Notes: generated from the letters alone by a model not told the origin. Counted from the stretch's first letter, positions 1-7,120 are shown. The stretch: DNA of 10,042 nucleotides from Thermoleptolyngbya sp046719575 (GCA_046719575.1 JBDNCP010000167.1:1-10042), one strand, 5' to 3'. Program-made: numbers and translations.

Positions 1-304
1 ACCACTTATCTACCTAAGAGTAAAGCAGAAATCATCCAGTAGAGGCGTACTCTTGAATACGGAAATAGCGTCGGAAATTGTTGATGGATTATATGGATTA
101 TTGTTGATGGATTGCAGATATGAAGACTTTCTCAGGTTTTGGGAATCGGGCAACAGCCAATGAGATGATAAAATTTGAGATATTAATACGGCTTAATTCC
201 TATCGGGATACCGGAAATATCTGCCGACGGCATCCTCTCCAGCGTTAAACTCTAAACTGGGCGATCGCGCCGATCCTTTTTACCCGCCATTCTCCAGCTA
301 GTCT
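1..304. other. Non-coding region upstream of sir
   Basis: No convincing gene lies here. The stretch is more AT-rich than the genes and probably carries the sir promoter, but I see no clear -35/-10 pair and no Shine-Dalgarno sequence before the sir start. A 14-bp direct repeat (ATTGTTGATGGATT) occurs at 77-90 and again at 100-113, 23 bp apart. One GTA-N8-TAC palindrome at 47-60 is listed separately. Confidence 0.6.
47..60. promoter_or_regulatory. Candidate NtcA-type palindrome (GTA-N8-TAC)
   Basis: The sequence GTACTCTTGAATAC matches exactly the GTA-N8-TAC consensus of the cyanobacterial nitrogen regulator NtcA. Activated promoters normally have a TAN3T -10 box about 22 nt downstream. I see only TTATAT at 89-94 (28 nt downstream), which is not well placed. 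The site is palindromic, so it could serve a gene to the left of the window. The six fixed bases are expected by chance about once in 4 kb, so it is only a candidate. Confidence 0.25.
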
Positions 305-2224
305 ATGTCTCCTACCTCCACACCCGCCGCTCCCAAGGTTTCCAAAGTTGAAGGCATCAAAGAGCGCAGCCACGGGCTGAGGGAGCCTGTCGCCACCGAG
401 CTGCGGCAAGACACCACCCACTTCACCGAAGATGCGGTGCAGATCCTCAAATTCCACGGCTCCTATCAGCAAGACAACCGCGATAACCGGGTCAAAGGTC
501 AAGAAAAAGACTATCAGTTTATGCTGCGGACGCGCAGCCCCGGTGGGATTATTCCTGCTCAGCTTTATCTGGCGCTGGATCACCTGTCGGAGCAATATGG
601 CAACCACACGCTGCGGGCGACAACCCGCCAGGGCTTCCAAATCCACGGCATTCTCAAAAAGAACCTGAAAACGGTGATAGCCACCATCGTTCGCAATCTG
701 GGGTCTACCCTGGGAGCGTGTGGCGATTTGAACCGCAACGTCATGGCCCCGCCTGCGCCATTCAAAAATCGCCCTGAGTACGGGTTGGCCTGGGAATATG
801 CCAACAATATCGCCGACCTGCTCACGCCGCAAACCGGAGCCTATTACGAAATCTGGCTGGATGGCGAAAAGGTGATTTCCGCTGAGGAGCATCCCGATGT
901 GGTGGCAGCCCGCCAGCGCAACGGCAACCGCACGATCTTTCACGGCCATGAGGAGCCGATCTATGGCACGCAGTATATGCCGCGCAAGTTCAAAGCCTGC
1001 GTCACGGTGCCTGGAGACAATTCCGTTGATCTGTTTTCGCAAGATCTGGGGCTGGTGGTGATCACTGACGACCAGGGCAACCTAGAGGGCTTCAACATTT
1101 ACGCGGGCGGCGGACTGGGGCGGACGCACAACAAAGAGGAAACCTTTGCGCGGGTGGCCGACCCGATTGGCTATGTAGACAAGGCGGATATTTACGATGC
1201 GGTGAAGGCGATTGTGGCGACGCAGCGAGACTATGGCGATCGCGCTGAACGTCGCCATGCCCGTATGAAGTATCTGATTCACGACTGGGGCGTGGATAAG
1301 TTTCGCAGTGTGGTGGAGAGCTACTTTGGCAAACCCCTGCAACCGCTGAAGCCCTTGCCGCCGTTTGAGTACAAGGATTTTCTGGGCTGGCATGACCAGG
1401 GCGACGGCAAGCTGTTTTTGGGCATTTCGGTAGAAAATGGTCGGGTCAAAGATGAAGGCGCATTTCAACTGAAAACCGCTCTGCGCGAGATTGAGCAGAC
1501 CTTTGCGCTGCCCATGCGCCTGACCCCGCATCAAAACATTCTGCTGCACGACATCGAACCGGGCGATCGCCCCAAGATTCAAGCTATTCTGACTCGCTGC
1601 GGCATCCAGGCAGAAACCGAAATCGATACGCTGGTGCGCTATTCCATGGCCTGTCCGGCGCTGCCCACCTGTGGACTGGCGATCGCCGAATCGGAACGCA
1701 CCCTGCCCAGCGTGCTAGAGCGGATTCGCGCCCTGCTAGATCGCGTGGGTCTGCCTGATGAACATTTCGTCGTGCGGATGACGGGCTGCCCCAACGGTTG
1801 CGCCCGCCCCTACCTGGCAGAAATCGGCTTTGTTGGCCAGGCCCCCGATGCCTATCAGATCTGGCTGGGAGCCGATCCACACCAGACCCGCCTCGGCCTG
1901 ATTTATATGGATAAGATGCCGATTCAGGAGTTGGAAACCACGCTGGAGCCGCTGTTTGTCTTGTTCAAGCAAAAGCGCAACGCGGGCGAGAGCTTTGGCG
2001 ACTTTGTTCACCGCGTCGGGCTAGAGACGCTGCGCCAGTTTGCGGCAAAATACAAGCCCGGTCAGCTTGCCAAAACCGCCCGTCCTGGCAAAGCCCGCTA
2101 TCGCATCGGCATCCGCGACGAGGTGTATGAAAAACTGAAGGCGATCGCCACCGACAAGGGCATCTCCATGACCGACATCACCACCCAGGCGCTAGAGGAA
2201 TACCTGAAACAGTTTGGCCGCTAG
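305..2224 (+). CDS. sir: Ferredoxin-sulfite reductase (assimilatory)
   Basis: This cytoplasmic enzyme reduces sulfite to sulfide with six electrons from ferredoxin, the last reductive step before cysteine synthesis. The 639-residue product has the two nitrite/sulfite-reductase half-repeats and the four cysteines that bind the 4Fe-4S cluster bridged to siroheme. These are C450-x5-C456 (ACPALPTCGLAIAESER) and C495-x3-C499 (TGCPNGCARPYLAEIGFVG). The second motif and the overall sequence fit sulfite rather than nitrite reductase, and the length is close to other cyanobacterial Sir proteins. The ATG at 305 is chosen because the following residues run into the conserved N-terminal region (about residues 15-75); no Shine-Dalgarno is visible, which is common in cyanobacteria. 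Residues about 597-639 form an extra tail resembling a ribbon-helix-helix DNA-binding unit. The gene appears monocistronic: the next gene on the strand starts 410 bp away. Confidence 0.96.
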   Translation: MSPTSTPAAPKVSKVEGIKERSHGLREPVATELRQDTTHFTEDAVQILKFHGSYQQDNRDNRVKGQEKDYQFMLRTRSPGGIIPAQLYLALDHLSEQYGNHTLRATTRQGFQIHGILKKNLKTVIATIVRNLGSTLGACGDLNRNVMAPPAPFKNRPEYGLAWEYANNIADLLTPQTGAYYEIWLDGEKVISAEEHPDVVAARQRNGNRTIFHGHEEPIYGTQYMPRKFKACVTVPGDNSVDLFSQDLGLVVITDDQGNLEGFNIYAGGGLGRTHNKEETFARVADPIGYVDKADIYDAVKAIVATQRDYGDRAERRHARMKYLIHDWGVDKFRSVVESYFGKPLQPLKPLPPFEYKDFLGWHDQGDGKLFLGISVENGRVKDEGAFQLKTALREIEQTFALPMRLTPHQNILLHDIEPGDRPKIQAILTRCGIQAETEIDTLVRYSMACPALPTCGLAIAESERTLPSVLERIRALLDRVGLPDEHFVVRMTGCPNGCARPYLAEIGFVGQAPDAYQIWLGADPHQTRLGLIYMDKMPIQELETTLEPLFVLFKQKRNAGESFGDFVHRVGLETLRQFAAKYKPGQLAKTARPGKARYRIGIRDEVYEKLKAIATDKGISMTDITTQALEEYLKQFGR

Positions 2225-2421
2225 CCGTTCCAGCGCTCTGCCTCTGGGCAAATTTAGCTCTATCTTTGGAAGAATCTACTGAATCCAGGCTGCTGAATCT
2301 AGGCTGTATGCTGTTCGGGCGTCAGAGCATCTACAGGATGAAGCGGTTTGGCCATCTGCTGACGCACCGTAGCGATGGGTCGGGAGCCTGTTGTGCTGCA
2401 TTGCTCCCACTTACGATAGGC

Positions 2422-2473
2422 CTCTTGCGTGAATCGTGGCGCGGTACCGCTGCGCACAGCATTCATGCAAGAG
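2422..2473. other. Strong 52-nt stem-loop
   Basis: The arms CTCTTGCGTGAAT (2422-2434) and ATTCATGCAAGAG (2461-2473) pair over 13 positions, 12 Watson-Crick and one G-T. The 26-nt interior can fold again: GTGGC pairs with GCGCAC around one bulge, and the palindrome GCGGTACCGC (2441-2450) forms the tip. The whole element could form an extended hairpin of about 21 pairs. It could be a 3' processing or stability element of the sir transcript, a small RNA, or a remnant of a short inverted-repeat element. Nothing in the sequence decides among these. Confidence 0.6.
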
Positions 2474-2620
2474 ATTTGATGTAGTGCATCGATGTAATGC
2501 TTTGTAGTGCTTGATGATGTCAGCACTGTTGATTGCGCTGATGCAGCCTGTGCTTCTACCCGCTATCCTTTGGTTTTGACTGGGGACAAAAGGAGTGCGG
2601 GGCTTATCAAATTTTAAGTG

Positions 2621-2625
2621 AGGAG
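2621..2625 (+). promoter_or_regulatory. Ribosome binding site of the outer-membrane barrel gene
   Basis: AGGAG ends 9 nt before the ATG at 2635. It is one of only two clear Shine-Dalgarno sequences in the window and supports the first ATG over the later in-frame ATGs at 2662-2734. Confidence 0.7.
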
Positions 2626-2634
2626 ATAAAATTC

Positions 2635-4287
2635 ATGCAACGGCTCTATCATTCACCTGTGATGCCGCTGACTATGCCGACTATGCCGACTATGCTGACT
2701 ATGCTGACTATACTGACGAAGGTTGCAGGGACGATGGCCGCAGTGTTGGTGTCCGCGCTGTCGGCTGGGGCGGCTCCAGCACTCCTGAAAACTCATCAGA
2801 ATCCGCTTCATCCTCAGCAGGGCGGAGCCGACTTAGCAGGGGTTGACTTGCTGGCTCAGGCGGGGCAAGTGCCCGAATCGCTGGAGCAGCTCGAAACGGA
2901 GACAACGTACAGTCAGGGGCGCAGTCAGGGGCGCAGTCAGGGGCGCAGTCAGCCCGTTGCTCAGCCGTCTGCGCCGGAGCCAGAAACCATCGTTGCACCG
3001 GCATCCGACGCTTCGACCCGCGCTGAGGATTTGTGGGTTGAGGAAATCCTGGAGGTCGAGCCGACCTTTTCCCCGCGAAATGTGCCCGATGGAGCAGAAC
3101 CGCCTGTCTTGGTGCCTGCTCAGCGGCAATCTTCCCTGACGGCGATGGATTCGGAGGCGATCGCCCAAATCCCGGCTTTATATGACTTTGAGCAGGGCAA
3201 CGCCCTCCGCTTTCAGTTGTCCAGCGATTTACCCGATCCGACAGCGCTGCAAAGTCCCCTACGGCGGCGTGTGGTGCGGACGACGATCCAAAGCACTGGC
3301 CTGTCGGCAGTGGCCAGCCTGCGACAGCCGCTCAGTGCAGACAGCTACATTCACCTGGCAGTGGTGGGTGGCACCACGGCGCTGGGAGCCGACTTGGGTG
3401 TGGTGTTTGGCAACTTTGGTGCGAATGTGTTTAGCCAGCGATCGCACCTGGGCGCGTTCAAAGGGGGCGATCGCGATGTAGACCTGCCCACGGGCGACAC
3501 GCCCTGGATTCATCGGCTGGGCGGCGGCGTAGAATACACCTTTCCGATTGGCAACGAAATCGCGTCGGCCCTGGGAGTGACCTATCAGCGCGTGTCGGTG
3601 CGCGATGATTTCTTTTCAGACAATATTTTCCCCAGAGACGAAGACGGCAATCGCTTTACTGTAGAAAACAACGGGATTGACGACCTGGTGAGCGTGGACT
3701 TTGTGGTAGCGGTTGATCGCCGCAACGACGGAGCCTATTCCACCGAAGGCTCTCTGCTGCGATTTGGGGCAAGCCAGGGCTTTCTCATCGACACGGACGA
3801 CGCCTTTACTCGGTTCGCTGGCTCCTATACTCACTACCTGCCCTTGAATCTATTTGGCTTTGACCGGGGTCCCCGGACGCTTGTGCTAAACGTGCAGGCC
3901 GGCACGATTTTAGGCGATGTGCCGCCCTACATCGGGTTTAACCTGGGCGGCAACAACTCGGTGCGGGGCTTTTCGGGTGGCGGCATCAGCACCAGCAGCA
4001 GCTTTATCCAGGCCACCGCAGAATATCGCTTTCCGGTTGCCCGGTTGAACCTGTTTAACCGCGACATTGACCTGCGCGGCATTCTGTTTATCGACTATGC
4101 CAATGACCTGGGCACTGCCGATGATGTCATTGGCGAACCCGCCATCGCCCGCGACAAGCCAGGGGATGGTTTTGGGTTTGGGGCGGGGTTGCAGGCCCGC
4201 ACGCCCTTGGGCTTTGGTCGGCTAGAGTTTGGCTTTACTGATACGGGCGAGAGCAGGCTGATTGCCACCTTTGGCGATCGCTTTTAG
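2635..4287 (+). CDS. Omp85/BamA-type outer-membrane beta-barrel protein without POTRA domains
   Basis: The product is a 550-residue exported protein, probably in the outer membrane. Residues about 28-48 form the hydrophobic part of a signal peptide, ending near SALSAGAAPA. Residues about 50-180 are low-complexity, rich in Gln, Pro and Glu, and include a GRSQ tandem repeat. From about residue 185 the sequence consists of alternating amphipathic strands typical of the Omp85 (D15) barrel. The L6-loop signature SVRGF lies at 442-446 within GGNNSVRGFSGGG, and the chain ends in Phe (ATFGDRF), like a barrel-assembly signal. The stretch DRRNDGAYSTEGSLLRFG also fits this family. No POTRA repeats fit in the short N-terminal region, so this is not the canonical BamA but one of the shorter barrel-only members, for which I do not know a function. 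The gene has its own strong ribosome binding site and converges on the kinase gene. Confidence 0.85.
   Translation: MQRLYHSPVMPLTMPTMPTMLTMLTILTKVAGTMAAVLVSALSAGAAPALLKTHQNPLHPQQGGADLAGVDLLAQAGQVPESLEQLETETTYSQGRSQGRSQGRSQPVAQPSAPEPETIVAPASDASTRAEDLWVEEILEVEPTFSPRNVPDGAEPPVLVPAQRQSSLTAMDSEAIAQIPALYDFEQGNALRFQLSSDLPDPTALQSPLRRRVVRTTIQSTGLSAVASLRQPLSADSYIHLAVVGGTTALGADLGVVFGNFGANVFSQRSHLGAFKGGDRDVDLPTGDTPWIHRLGGGVEYTFPIGNEIASALGVTYQRVSVRDDFFSDNIFPRDEDGNRFTVENNGIDDLVSVDFVVAVDRRNDGAYSTEGSLLRFGASQGFLIDTDDAFTRFAGSYTHYLPLNLFGFDRGPRTLVLNVQAGTILGDVPPYIGFNLGGNNSVRGFSGGGISTSSSFIQATAEYRFPVARLNLFNRDIDLRGILFIDYANDLGTADDVIGEPAIARDKPGDGFGFGAGLQARTPLGFGRLEFGFTDTGESRLIATFGDRF
2671..2717 (+). repeat. 9-bp tandem repeat in the signal-peptide region
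   Basis: Five consecutive 9-bp units, ACTATGCCG, ACTATGCCG, ACTATGCTG, ACTATGCTG and ACTATACTG, run from 2671 to 2715. They encode the Thr-Met-Pro/Leu triplets ahead of the hydrophobic core of the signal peptide. The unit keeps the frame, so copy-number change would lengthen or shorten the N-region only. Confidence 0.9.
2911..2952 (+). repeat. 12-bp tandem repeat (GRSQ units)
   Basis: Three and a half identical copies of AGTCAGGGGCGC (2911-2922, 2923-2934, 2935-2946, then AGTCAG) encode repeated Ser-Gln-Gly-Arg in the linker between signal peptide and barrel. Perfect identity suggests a recent expansion. Confidence 0.92.
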
Positions 4288-4327
4288 GCGATCGCTGCTA
4301 GAAAGCGCGTGACGGGGTTATGGGGTA

Positions 4328-4420
4328 ATAGAAGAACGAAGAGAGAAGAACGAAGAACGAAGAGAGAAGAACGAAAACCGAAACCTCTTTGCTTTTCGTT
4401 TTTCGCTCTTCATTCTTCTC
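4328..4420. terminator. Candidate bidirectional terminator / repeat between convergent genes
   Basis: The barrel gene and the kinase gene converge across 137 bp. Within it is an almost pure purine tract (4331-4376) made of two copies of a 21-bp unit starting GAAGAACGAAGAGAGAAG (4331-4351 and 4352-4372). It is followed by a pyrimidine-rich tract (4383-4420) ending in CTCTTCATTCTTCTC. The two tracts are imperfect inverted complements, so either strand can form a long A/T-rich hairpin, as expected where two transcription units end. The right arm is T-rich for the + strand and the left arm is T-rich for the - strand. There is no compact GC stem plus T-run, so termination is inferred. Confidence 0.45.
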
Positions 4421-4424
4421 TAAC

Positions 4425-6446
4425 CTAATGCTGCCAGACCCGCACTGTATTGTCTGAGCTGCCGCTGGCGAGATAGCGACCGTTGCCGCTGAGGGCGATC
4501 GCATTCACGCTGTCGCCATGCCCCACCAGGGTATCGATCAGCCGCCCGGTCGCCATATCCCACAGCTTGATTGTGGCATCGCTGCTGCCGCTGAACAGGG
4601 TTTTGCCATCGGGACTAAAGGCCAGGGCGTTCACCTCGCGGGTGTGGTCGGTGAGGTTGTGCAGCAGTTCGCTGGTTTGTAGATTCCAAATCTTCACGCT
4701 CTTGTCGCGGCTGCCGCTGGCCAGCGTCAGGCTGTCGGGATGAAAGGCGAGGGCATTGACAGCGCCGACATGGCCCGACAGCAGACGAAGCTGTTCGCCC
4801 GTTTGCAGACTCCAGATCCGCACCTTGTTGTCTAGCCCACCACTGGCGAAGGTGCGCCCGTCCCGACCGATGGCGATCGCCTTAATCATGCTCAGCACTC
4901 CCGGCAGCACCTTCACCACTGCGCCATTGGCCAGGCTCCACAGGCGAATCGTCCGGTCTTCCCCACCGCTAATCAGCAGCCGCCCGTCGGGGCTGACGGC
5001 CAGCGCATTCACGTCGCGGCTGTGACCCGACAGGTTCCGCAAAGGCGCACCTGTGGGCAAGTACCAGGCTTTAATCAAGCAGTCGTCACCCGCGCTTAGC
5101 AGGGTGCGTCCGTCAGGACTGATTGCCACTGCGTTGACATCGCGGCTGTGACCCGACAGGTTAAACAGCAGGCTGCCCTGAGTCAGGTTCCACACCTTGA
5201 CCGTATCATCCAAGCTGCCGCTGACCACGACCGATCCGGCTTCGTCTACCGCTACACTGGTCACCCAGGAGGCGTGCCCTACGAGGGTGTGAATGCAGCG
5301 CCAGCCCGAAATTTGTGGCACCGTCGGGCGCACCAGCGGCGGGCGCGAGGTGGGCGGCGCAGAAGTAGGCGGCGCAGAAGTGGGCGGCGCAGAAGTGGGC
5401 GGTGTAGACGGGCGAGCGGGCGAGGCGACTGGAGATGCGGCTCGCTGCGGTGCAGCCGCTTGGGGCGAAGCCGCCGCACGGGGCGAGGGAGATGCAGAGG
5501 GTTGGGCAGAAGGTAGAGTGGTGGGCGATCGCCCCGGTCGGCTCGTCGGCATAAAATAGTCGGCATTCAAATCGCGCATCACCTCATCCGCCGACTGATA
5601 GCGCTCCGACACCAGATCCTTCAACATCTGGTTGAGGATATGAGCCAGTTGATCGCTGACCAGCGTGCCCTTCTCGGCCAGGTATTCTCGCCAAGTCCAG
5701 CGCCCCTCTAGCGGGTCATAGAGGTTATCCGGCCGCACCTGCGTCATCAGGTGAATGCAGGTTGCCCCCAGGCTGTAGAGGTCGCTGGCAGGATAGGCGC
5801 GACCGCTGCGAAACTGCTCAATTGGCGCATAGCCTTCCGTGCCGATGCGGGTTCCCGTAGCGACGGGCGCATCGCTCAACTGCTTGGCCACGCCAAAGTC
5901 GATGAGAACCAGGCGGCGATCGCCCTGTCGCCGCAGAATATTCGTCGGCGTAATGTCGCGGTGGATCACCTGGCGCTGATGCACAAACCGCAGCACCGGA
6001 AGAATATCCGCCAGCACATCTCGAATCTGGCGCTCCCCAAACGCGCCCGTCTGCCGCATTTCCTGGAGCAGACTTTGCCCTTCCACAAACTGCTGCACCA
6101 GATAGAGATAGTTGTCCTGCTCAAAATAGGCCAACAGCGTGGGAATTTGCGGATGTTCACCCAGTTCATCCAGCCGCACCGCTTCCTGATTAAACAGGCG
6201 CACGGCTTTTTCTAGCGACTTCGTACCCTGCACCTGGGGCGAAAACTGTTTCACCACGCAGCGCGTCCCCAACCGATCCTCATCCAACGCCAGATAGGTG
6301 CGCCCAAATCCGCCCTGCCCAATGGGATGCTGAGGGCGATATCGCCCCCGCAGCAGCGGCGTGAGCGTCGCTCCACAACTCTGACACACGTTGGCATCGT
6401 CAGGGTTCTGCGGACTCTTACACTTGGGGTTTAGGCAACAAATCAT
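4425..6446 (-). CDS. Ser/Thr protein kinase with N-terminal zinc ribbon and seven WD40 repeats
   Basis: This is a 673-residue soluble Hanks-type kinase of the cyanobacterial class that starts with a small cysteine motif (MICCLNPKCK; Cys 4, 9, 21, 24). The kinase domain (about 35-300) has the glycine loop GQGGFGRT (43-50), ATP lysine K66 in VVKQF, catalytic loop HRDITPTN (162-169), DFG (183-185) and GYAPIEQ (205-211). A Pro/Ala/Ser-rich linker (about 300-378) carries PPTSA repeats. Seven WD40 units of about 42 residues (382-673) follow, enough for one closed propeller; the seventh ends in VRVWQH. I see no membrane segment, so it should be cytoplasmic. The propeller presumably binds partners or substrates. 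A longer frame begins at a TTG at 6512, but the ATG at 6446 is preferred because related kinases begin MICC. Odd point: the usual Lys of HRDxK is Thr166. Confidence 0.95.
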   Translation of the reverse strand: MICCLNPKCKSPQNPDDANVCQSCGATLTPLLRGRYRPQHPIGQGGFGRTYLALDEDRLGTRCVVKQFSPQVQGTKSLEKAVRLFNQEAVRLDELGEHPQIPTLLAYFEQDNYLYLVQQFVEGQSLLQEMRQTGAFGERQIRDVLADILPVLRFVHQRQVIHRDITPTNILRRQGDRRLVLIDFGVAKQLSDAPVATGTRIGTEGYAPIEQFRSGRAYPASDLYSLGATCIHLMTQVRPDNLYDPLEGRWTWREYLAEKGTLVSDQLAHILNQMLKDLVSERYQSADEVMRDLNADYFMPTSRPGRSPTTLPSAQPSASPSPRAAASPQAAAPQRAASPVASPARPSTPPTSAPPTSAPPTSAPPTSRPPLVRPTVPQISGWRCIHTLVGHASWVTSVAVDEAGSVVVSGSLDDTVKVWNLTQGSLLFNLSGHSRDVNAVAISPDGRTLLSAGDDCLIKAWYLPTGAPLRNLSGHSRDVNALAVSPDGRLLISGGEDRTIRLWSLANGAVVKVLPGVLSMIKAIAIGRDGRTFASGGLDNKVRIWSLQTGEQLRLLSGHVGAVNALAFHPDSLTLASGSRDKSVKIWNLQTSELLHNLTDHTREVNALAFSPDGKTLFSGSSDATIKLWDMATGRLIDTLVGHGDSVNAIALSGNGRYLASGSSDNTVRVWQH
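5014..5162 (-). repeat. Recent duplication of a WD40 unit (126-bp period)
   Basis: A 23-bp stretch containing CGCGGCTGTGACCCGACAGG is repeated perfectly at 5014-5036 and 5140-5162, exactly 126 bp (42 codons) apart. The encoded repeats 2 and 3 share NLSGHSRDVNA and SPDGR, closer than any other pair in the propeller. This fits duplication of one blade, or gene conversion between blades. Confidence 0.75.
5352..5411 (-). repeat. 15-bp tandem repeat encoding PPTSA in the kinase linker
   Basis: On the + strand the unit GGGCGGCGCAGAAGT occurs at 5352-5366, 5367-5381 (one change) and 5382-5396, followed by a degenerate copy at 5397-5411. Read on the coding strand it gives the repeated Ala-Pro-Pro-Thr-Ser of the linker between the kinase and WD40 parts. 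Linker length could vary between strains without breaking the frame. Confidence 0.9.
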
Positions 6447-6790
6447 GGTGGTAGCGCACTGAGGCTCGTATGGTTCATTGTCCCCCGGATCGGAACTGAG
6501 CGAACAAGACAACGACTCCGCTGCCGCCAGAGATTTCCTGACCCGGTTGGTATTGCTGGCTGAAACCCCGTCGTCAAAAAGCGCGTCAACAAACTTTATA
6601 TCTCATGTTTCAGATACAAAGCTTGAGTCTGGGCGGCAATACCTGCACTTTCCCGCTCCAGAGTGATCGCTTGGCTTCGGTAGGTTTAGTGCGGCAGCAA
6701 AAAGCAGTCTGGCGATCGCGCTCCGTTCACACTTCAAAGCAACACCCTTCGCTAATGCTAACCCCAAGCCCGCCTAACGGAGAAATTTGG
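6447..6790. other. Intergenic region upstream of the kinase gene
   Basis: These 344 bp separate the kinase start from the stop of the DUF3593 gene, both on the minus strand. No coding sequence or RNA gene is recognisable. On the minus strand TATAAA (complement of 6595-6600) could be a -10 box about 150 nt before the kinase ATG, but no good -35 accompanies it. A 7-bp inverted repeat (CTCCGTT 6721-6727, AACGGAG 6776-6782) has a 48-nt loop and is too weak to call a terminator. The gap argues against tight coupling of the two genes. Confidence 0.4.
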
Positions 6791-7120
6791 TTAGGGTTTC
6801 GGGACGTGGGTTGCAGAATTTTGACCCAGATCGGGCGATCGCCGCTGCACAATACCCCGCCGAAACCCCAGCACCACCAGCACATTCGCCAGGGTCAAAA
6901 ACGCCTCCGCGCTGCCGTGTAGCCAGTCCACGTTGGCCAGCGACTCGCCCACCACCTGTTCCGCATAAATGCCCGCCGGAATCGTCACCGCCACAAACAC
7001 CAGCGTCATATAGAACCCCACCAGGGCCAGCCGGGGCGTATTGCCTGCCTTTGTCAAAAACCACAAAAAGCCTAGGTAGGGAAAGAGAGACAGGGCAAAG
7101 AGGGTTTCTTTGGAGAGCAT
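6791..7120 (-). CDS. DUF3593-type small membrane protein
   Basis: The product is a 109-residue hydrophobic protein of unknown function. The stretches KETLFALSLFPYLGFLWFLT (residues 4-23), GFYMTLVFVAVTIPAGIYA (35-53) and SLANVDWLHGSAEAFLTLAN (60-79) match my memory of the cyanobacterial/plastid family DUF3593. There are three likely membrane segments (about 6-23, 32-52, 69-88), the last preceded by the conserved NVDWLHGSAE. The C-terminal 20 residues are polar. The start ATG at 7120 is chosen because the family begins just before KETLFALSLFPY; the upstream part of the open frame (to 7351) runs antisense through rnpB and is not credible. No clear Shine-Dalgarno is visible. The start lies only about 50 bp from the divergent rnpB, so their promoters must overlap. 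Confidence 0.82.
   Translation of the reverse strand: MLSKETLFALSLFPYLGFLWFLTKAGNTPRLALVGFYMTLVFVAVTIPAGIYAEQVVGESLANVDWLHGSAEAFLTLANVLVVLGFRRGIVQRRSPDLGQNSATHVPKP

Larger units (their letters stand above)
2225..2634. other. Intergenic region with several hairpins, no convincing gene
   Basis: The 410 bp between sir and the barrel gene contain no recognisable gene. Starting after the sir stop there is a 14-bp tandem duplication (2279-2292 and 2293-2306, one mismatch). Three hairpins follow: GGGAGC 2382-2387 with GCTCCC 2403-2408; a long stem-loop at 2422-2473; and AGTGCT 2506-2511 with AGCACT 2522-2527. None is followed by a T-run, so they are not classical intrinsic terminators. A 55-codon minus-strand frame (2299-2466) resembles nothing I know and has no ribosome binding site. 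The barrel gene's promoter should lie in the right part; TTGACT at 2576-2581 is a possible -35, without a well-spaced -10. Confidence 0.55.

Noticed and set aside
2266..2484. 72-codon plus-strand frame after sir
   Set aside because: It has no Shine-Dalgarno, no recognisable motif, and runs through the same inverted repeats.
2299..2526. Small minus-strand frame (75 codons, or 55 from the ATG at 2466)
   Set aside because: It has no ribosome binding site and no recognised family. It overlaps the hairpin cluster, whose palindromes better explain the sequence.
5148..5566. Arg- and Gly-rich frames opposite the kinase linker
   Set aside because: They are shadows of the Pro/Ser/Ala-rich repeat coding on the minus strand; repetitive high-GC DNA keeps all frames open.
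6447..6512. TTG start giving the kinase 22 extra residues
   Set aside because: Related kinases begin at MICCxNPxC, which corresponds to the ATG at 6446; the extra residues show no similarity to anything.
6605..6922. 105-codon plus-strand frame upstream of the kinase
   Set aside because: It overlaps the 3' end of the DUF3593 gene on the other strand, has no ribosome binding site and no recognisable features.
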